A DNA stretch of 64,000 nt, from positions 310,001 through 374,000 of the forward strand of contig SJRY01000040.1 of the NCBI GenBank assembly GCA_011319805.1. Reading direction: 5' to 3'. The notes under the pieces were generated by a model, which did not search any database, was not told where the DNA came from, and was given only the letters and a program-made list of their open reading frames with translations. Positions 60,416 to 64,000 of this stretch are shown in pieces. Positions within the stretch are counted from its first letter, which is position 1. The number at the start of each line of letters is the position of its first letter. Origin of the DNA: Macrocybe gigantea. Taxonomy: Eukaryota > Basidiomycota > Agaricomycetes > Agaricales > Callistosporiaceae. Both the position numbers and the translations under genes were made by a program.

Positions 60416-61284
60416 TAGACACATGGATGGTGGGTTCTTCTGCGGTTTGTCATCACATAGTTTCTCACATCCCGATCAAGATTCACTCTTCCATACTGGC
60501 CGTTAGACATAGATTAGCTGTATTCCTGTGTATTATATCGCTTTTGTGCCGCCTGTTTTTATAACACTAGTCGCTCATAATATATTCTGTAGATGTCTGC
60601 TCCACAACATCATGACACTGGCCGGGTAACACCATCAAGCGCTGCTGTGGAGTGCGGCATGTTTTGAAGCTGACGTCTAAGGATCTGACACTTGAAGAAG
60701 CAACTTGCAATTGATCCCCGGTTCGGACCTAAATTGGGCAGGCGCATCAGACGTAGCAGAATGGAAATATCACACAAGTTGATTGACGTGAGCACTGGAT
60801 CTGCACGTCCATCCGTAGAAAACGGCACACCTTTCTATGTAAGTGATATCCCGGCTTCGTGCCTTGTTCTTCTCAGCATCCCCCCAGTTTCCACGTGTTT
60901 CCGTATTGTGGCGTTAGGGATGTTAGTGGAAACCGCCTCATGCAGCCGTGCGCCTCCAAAGAAAGCATGCGAGGAATGTATGTAATTCGGAACATTAGGG
61001 TGCACAGGGCGACGACGAGCTACAAAGCATTCTTTGCCAAGACCGACACAGCTTAAACTCTAAGATGGTCGAAAAATAGAATTGTCGTACAGGTCCGTCA
61101 TTTGTCAACGGCAGCTAAATTTTTCGTTGCGCAGCGGAAGGTACATTCCGCCGTCATGCACTGTGGCCCAGTACGACCGAGGCATAGTGCTACCGTGGTG
61201 ATAATCCCTCAACCAAGACGCCCGTATCATCACGTGACGAGAAACCATCTCTTCCTTCGAAAATCTAGACAACACCAGGCGATA
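60416..61284. other. Intergenic spacer upstream of RRP4
   Basis: About 870 bp. Frames of 60-120 codons occur near 60690-61056 but show no motifs and no splice structure. It holds the RRP4 promoter. Confidence 0.4.
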
Positions 61285-62552
61285 ATGATCTCGTTCACGG
61301 CTTTCTCCCAACTATCAACAGACGATCAGTACTATCACCCTTACCATGCCGATGTCGCGGAGGATGCAGAAATGGACCTAGCGGATGATGATTTCGACAC
61401 GGAACAATCAAGACTCACCTATCCAGGTGAAACGATCACTTCTGCCCAAGCTTACATGCGGTAGGCTTTTATTTAGCTGGCTGCGGAGTTTACTGTTGTT
61501 CGATTCTTATCCGTGCTGAAAGGGGCCACGGCACGTACATTGATAACGACGAGGTCATCGCATCTGTTGCGGGCACCGTGGAACGCGTCAACAAGCTCAT
61601 AACTGTCCGACCCGTCCGGACGAGGTCCGTTCCCATTATCGCCGTTCAGCGTTGACGAGACATGTTTAAAGGATTATTTAGGTACAACCCCGAAGTTGGA
61701 GACCTCGTTGTTGGCAGGATAACGGAAGTATGCCTCCTACTTATTTAGCCCGCCATAGCTAAGTCACGACAAGGTACAACCCAGGAGGTGGAAGGTCGAC
61801 GCCCACTCTAGACAAGATGCAGTATTGATGCTGTCTTCCGTAAACCTGCCGGGAGGCGTTCAAGTAATTATTCCTGTCACATACCTTGGCAGGTCAAACT
61901 CACTGCCGTTACAGCGGCGCAAACTTGAAAGCGACGAGCTTCAAATGCGAAACTTCTTTGAAGAAGGGGATTTGCTCGTTGCGGAAGTTCAAGCTTTTTT
62001 TGCGGACGGTGCAATGTCCTTGCATACCCGCTCTCTCAAATATGGCAAGGTGAGGCCGATGAGACACTGCCCCGTATATTGATGTTTTGACACTTGGCTA
62101 GTTACGCAATGGACAGTTGGTTGCTGTTGCGCCGATGTTAATACGACGCTTGAAATCTCACTTTATCTCGCTCCCATGTGGCGTCGATTTGATTTTGGGC
62201 TTAAATGGTTACATTTGGATCAGCAAGCACGTCAAGGAAAGCGAACAAGAAGGGGAGGAGGGTTTTGATGCCGAAGCGGTATATTCTAGCCAAAATGATG
62301 TGAGTTTATACTCTGAATGTCTTTAGTTATTGCGCACTCATATTTAGTCAGTTCATCGATGAATCAACCCGAACCGCTATTTCTCGTGTAGCAAACATCA
62401 TCAGGATCCTTGCGTCACATTCCGTGCCTTTAACAGATTCATTGCTTCTAGAGGCATACGATTGGAGCGTTGAACAAGGCAACGACGCCAAAGATCTGCT
62501 GCAAGGAGATGTTGGCGACGCGCTAGTAGCAACGATCACAGCAAGGACATGA
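61285..62552 (+). CDS. RRP4: Exosome complex subunit Rrp4
   Basis: RNA-binding cap subunit of the nuclear and cytoplasmic RNA exosome. Seven exons: 61285-61460, 61523-61624, 61682-61727, 61774-61863, 61915-62049, 62102-62299 and 62352-62552. Family blocks in order: [20 protein letters not shown] (N-terminal beta domain), [36 protein letters not shown] (S1 start), [54 protein letters not shown] (S1 end), [20 protein letters not shown] and NGYIWIS (KH). The frame is clean and length is normal (about 315 residues). It is tail to tail with the next gene, 27 bp between stop codons. Confidence 0.95.
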
Positions 62553-62579
62553 CGATCCAATACGTTAGACAGGCCGCGA

Positions 62580-63087
62580 TTACTCCTCGTAGCTTTCGTC
62601 CCCATCCTCCTCCTCCTCCTCCTCATCCTCTTCGATTTCATTCTCATCATTCTCGTCTTCCTCATCCTCGTCTTCTTCCATTGTCTGATCTTGAGGTGGT
62701 GCTGGAGGAGGTTGTTGAGAAGCCTGTGGATTGTGATTTGACGTGCCGCTTGCCATCGACCTCGCTCGCATGGCCCGGTCTGCTTCTTCTTTCTCTTCAT
62801 CAATGGGCATGATCTCGTCGAGTGCAAGGTCTTTCCATCTCAAGGATCCAGCTATACCCCCACCGCCATAACCCATGTCTTCAAACAGAGCTCTGGAAAA
62901 CGGATCATATGGTGGGCGTGGTCTGGCCGCCGGATGTTTTATGCTGGTTGGATTGCCGTATGGATATGATGGGTGCACTTGGGAGGGTAAAACTGAAATG
63001 ATATTGAGTGTTTTCTTAAATGCGTCCCAATTGATTGTTTTGGCGACGTAACATACCATCAGAATCATCTGGATTAGGTGGCACCAT
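62580..63087 (-). CDS. Small acidic protein of unknown function
   Basis: Two exons: 63087 to about 63057 (MVPPNPDDSD) and about 62995-62580, with a GTATGT donor and ATTTCAG acceptor. The protein continues VLPSQVHPSYPYGNPTSIKH, then PRPPYDPFSRALFEDMGYGG, then SLRWKDLALDEIMPIDEEKE. It ends in a pure Glu/Asp tail (DEDEEDENDENEIEEDEEEE). A conserved-looking central block and an acidic tail suggest a nuclear complex subunit, but I cannot name the family. About 148 residues. Confidence 0.65.
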
Positions 63088-64000
63088 GTAGTAGGGGATT
63101 TCAAGCTCTATTGACCGCGGTTTCCAGCAATCCAACCGATGAAACGGTGCAGCGACTGACCATCATCGGAGAGCTCTCCCTTTATATAATCTGGCGTATC
63201 AATCGTGTCCAAAATCAGGAGGTCGTTCCTCGTCATATGCAGATAACAATACGTTAGATCCTGCATAAAGAGACATGGAATCGTATCACAATTCCCAAAA
63301 AGTTGGAGAATATCTAACCGTCATATCGTCGGAGCAACGAAGCGGCCACCGTTAATCAGGTCTGTAGGCAGTTACATGAAATGAAGGTGGTGAAGCAGGG
63401 TTAGCACATCACGTGGTAGCGTGGCTAGCATGCCTTTAACAAATAAATCAAAATATACCACAAACACTCGCGGAGTTTCACCAAAACTATATTAAGGGTC
63501 TCCCCCAGCCGCTAATCCGGGTTTCAGATCCCTTTGAGCATGAATTAACGCCATTTGGCGATCATCTAGTCTTCGTTTCCGCCTTCCAACCAAAAAACTT
63601 GGTTCCTCGCGTCAAATAAGTTTTTATGTGCTATGTACGCAGTGTGATTTTGTTTTTCGCATCAAATCCAGCTGGGCTTGCGTTTTTAGGCGGAGAAGGA
63701 ATGTACCTACCGCATTGTTTTCATTGACGTGATAACCAGCGCCTATATATGTTTACTCTGCATAGCTTCAACGAGTCAGTTTGATGGCGAACCATTTATT
63801 CAAACTTCAGCAAAATCGATGTCAGTAATACCCGTTAGGATACCAAATAAAAATCGTACACATTCTTTGGGCGAAGAAAGCTCAAGGATGTTTTTTTTTC
63901 CTATGAAGTGCCTGTGAAGCCGATATCTGTTTGAAGTCGGTAAGTGAAATTCATATGCTCCAAGTCTCTGATGCTGCTGAAAGTCGGACATCTCCGACGT
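63088..64000. other. Spacer to the window edge
   Basis: 913 bp with no supported gene. Dense stops and AT-rich tracts occur in all frames. It presumably includes the promoter of the acidic protein. No RNA gene recognised. Confidence 0.4.

Overview
This window is nuclear DNA of a filamentous fungus, almost certainly a basidiomycete of the Agaricomycetes. Genes lie on both strands and are monocistronic. Most are split by short GT-AG introns of about 47-90 nt with GTRNGT donors and CAG/TAG acceptors. The gene set (tRNA 2'-phosphotransferase, eIF3g, RRP4, HP1, Y14, Sds3, a GH18 chitinase, many F-box proteins, a Tad-like LINE) is fungal. Placement below class is not supported by what I can see.

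Layout. 0-15 kb is GC-rich and gene-dense: a small partial gene, TPT1, a dienelactone hydrolase, a decayed duplicated block followed by F-box gene 1, an RTC4-domain protein divergent from ZIM17, GRX5 and SDS3. 14.3-17.7 kb holds two tandem paralogous short-chain dehydrogenases. 18-24 kb has F-box gene 2, TIF35 (eIF3g), F-box gene 3 and an orphan. 25-30 kb holds two unrelated GNAT acetyltransferases head to head and a CUE-like/DUF1771/Smr protein. 30.1-37.6 kb is a complete non-LTR retrotransposon with a poly(A) tail and a 13-bp target-site duplication. 37.7-41.7 kb has a DUF2015 protein and a secreted GH18-CBM5 chitinase. 41.9-51.9 kb contains two inverted, separated paralogs with a short N-terminal helical domain resembling that of fungal STAND/NLR proteins joined to a helical/TPR region with no nucleotide-binding domain. 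A membrane-anchored helical protein lies between them. 52-64 kb holds a disordered orphan, HP1, RBM8A/Y14, a MYND-finger protein, exosome subunit RRP4 and an acidic protein.

The genes do not form an obvious pathway cluster. Nuclear and RNA functions are common: TPT1, eIF3g, RRP4 and Y14 in RNA work; Sds3, HP1 and KAT14-like in chromatin. Their neighbourhood looks incidental.

A data property governs every gene model here. About 20 apparent single-base deletions, plus about 5 single-base gains or equivalents, break otherwise conserved proteins, mostly at short homopolymers. They hit housekeeping genes as well as dispensable ones, so I read them as assembly errors rather than pseudogenes. Coordinates below run from first to last coding base, introns included.
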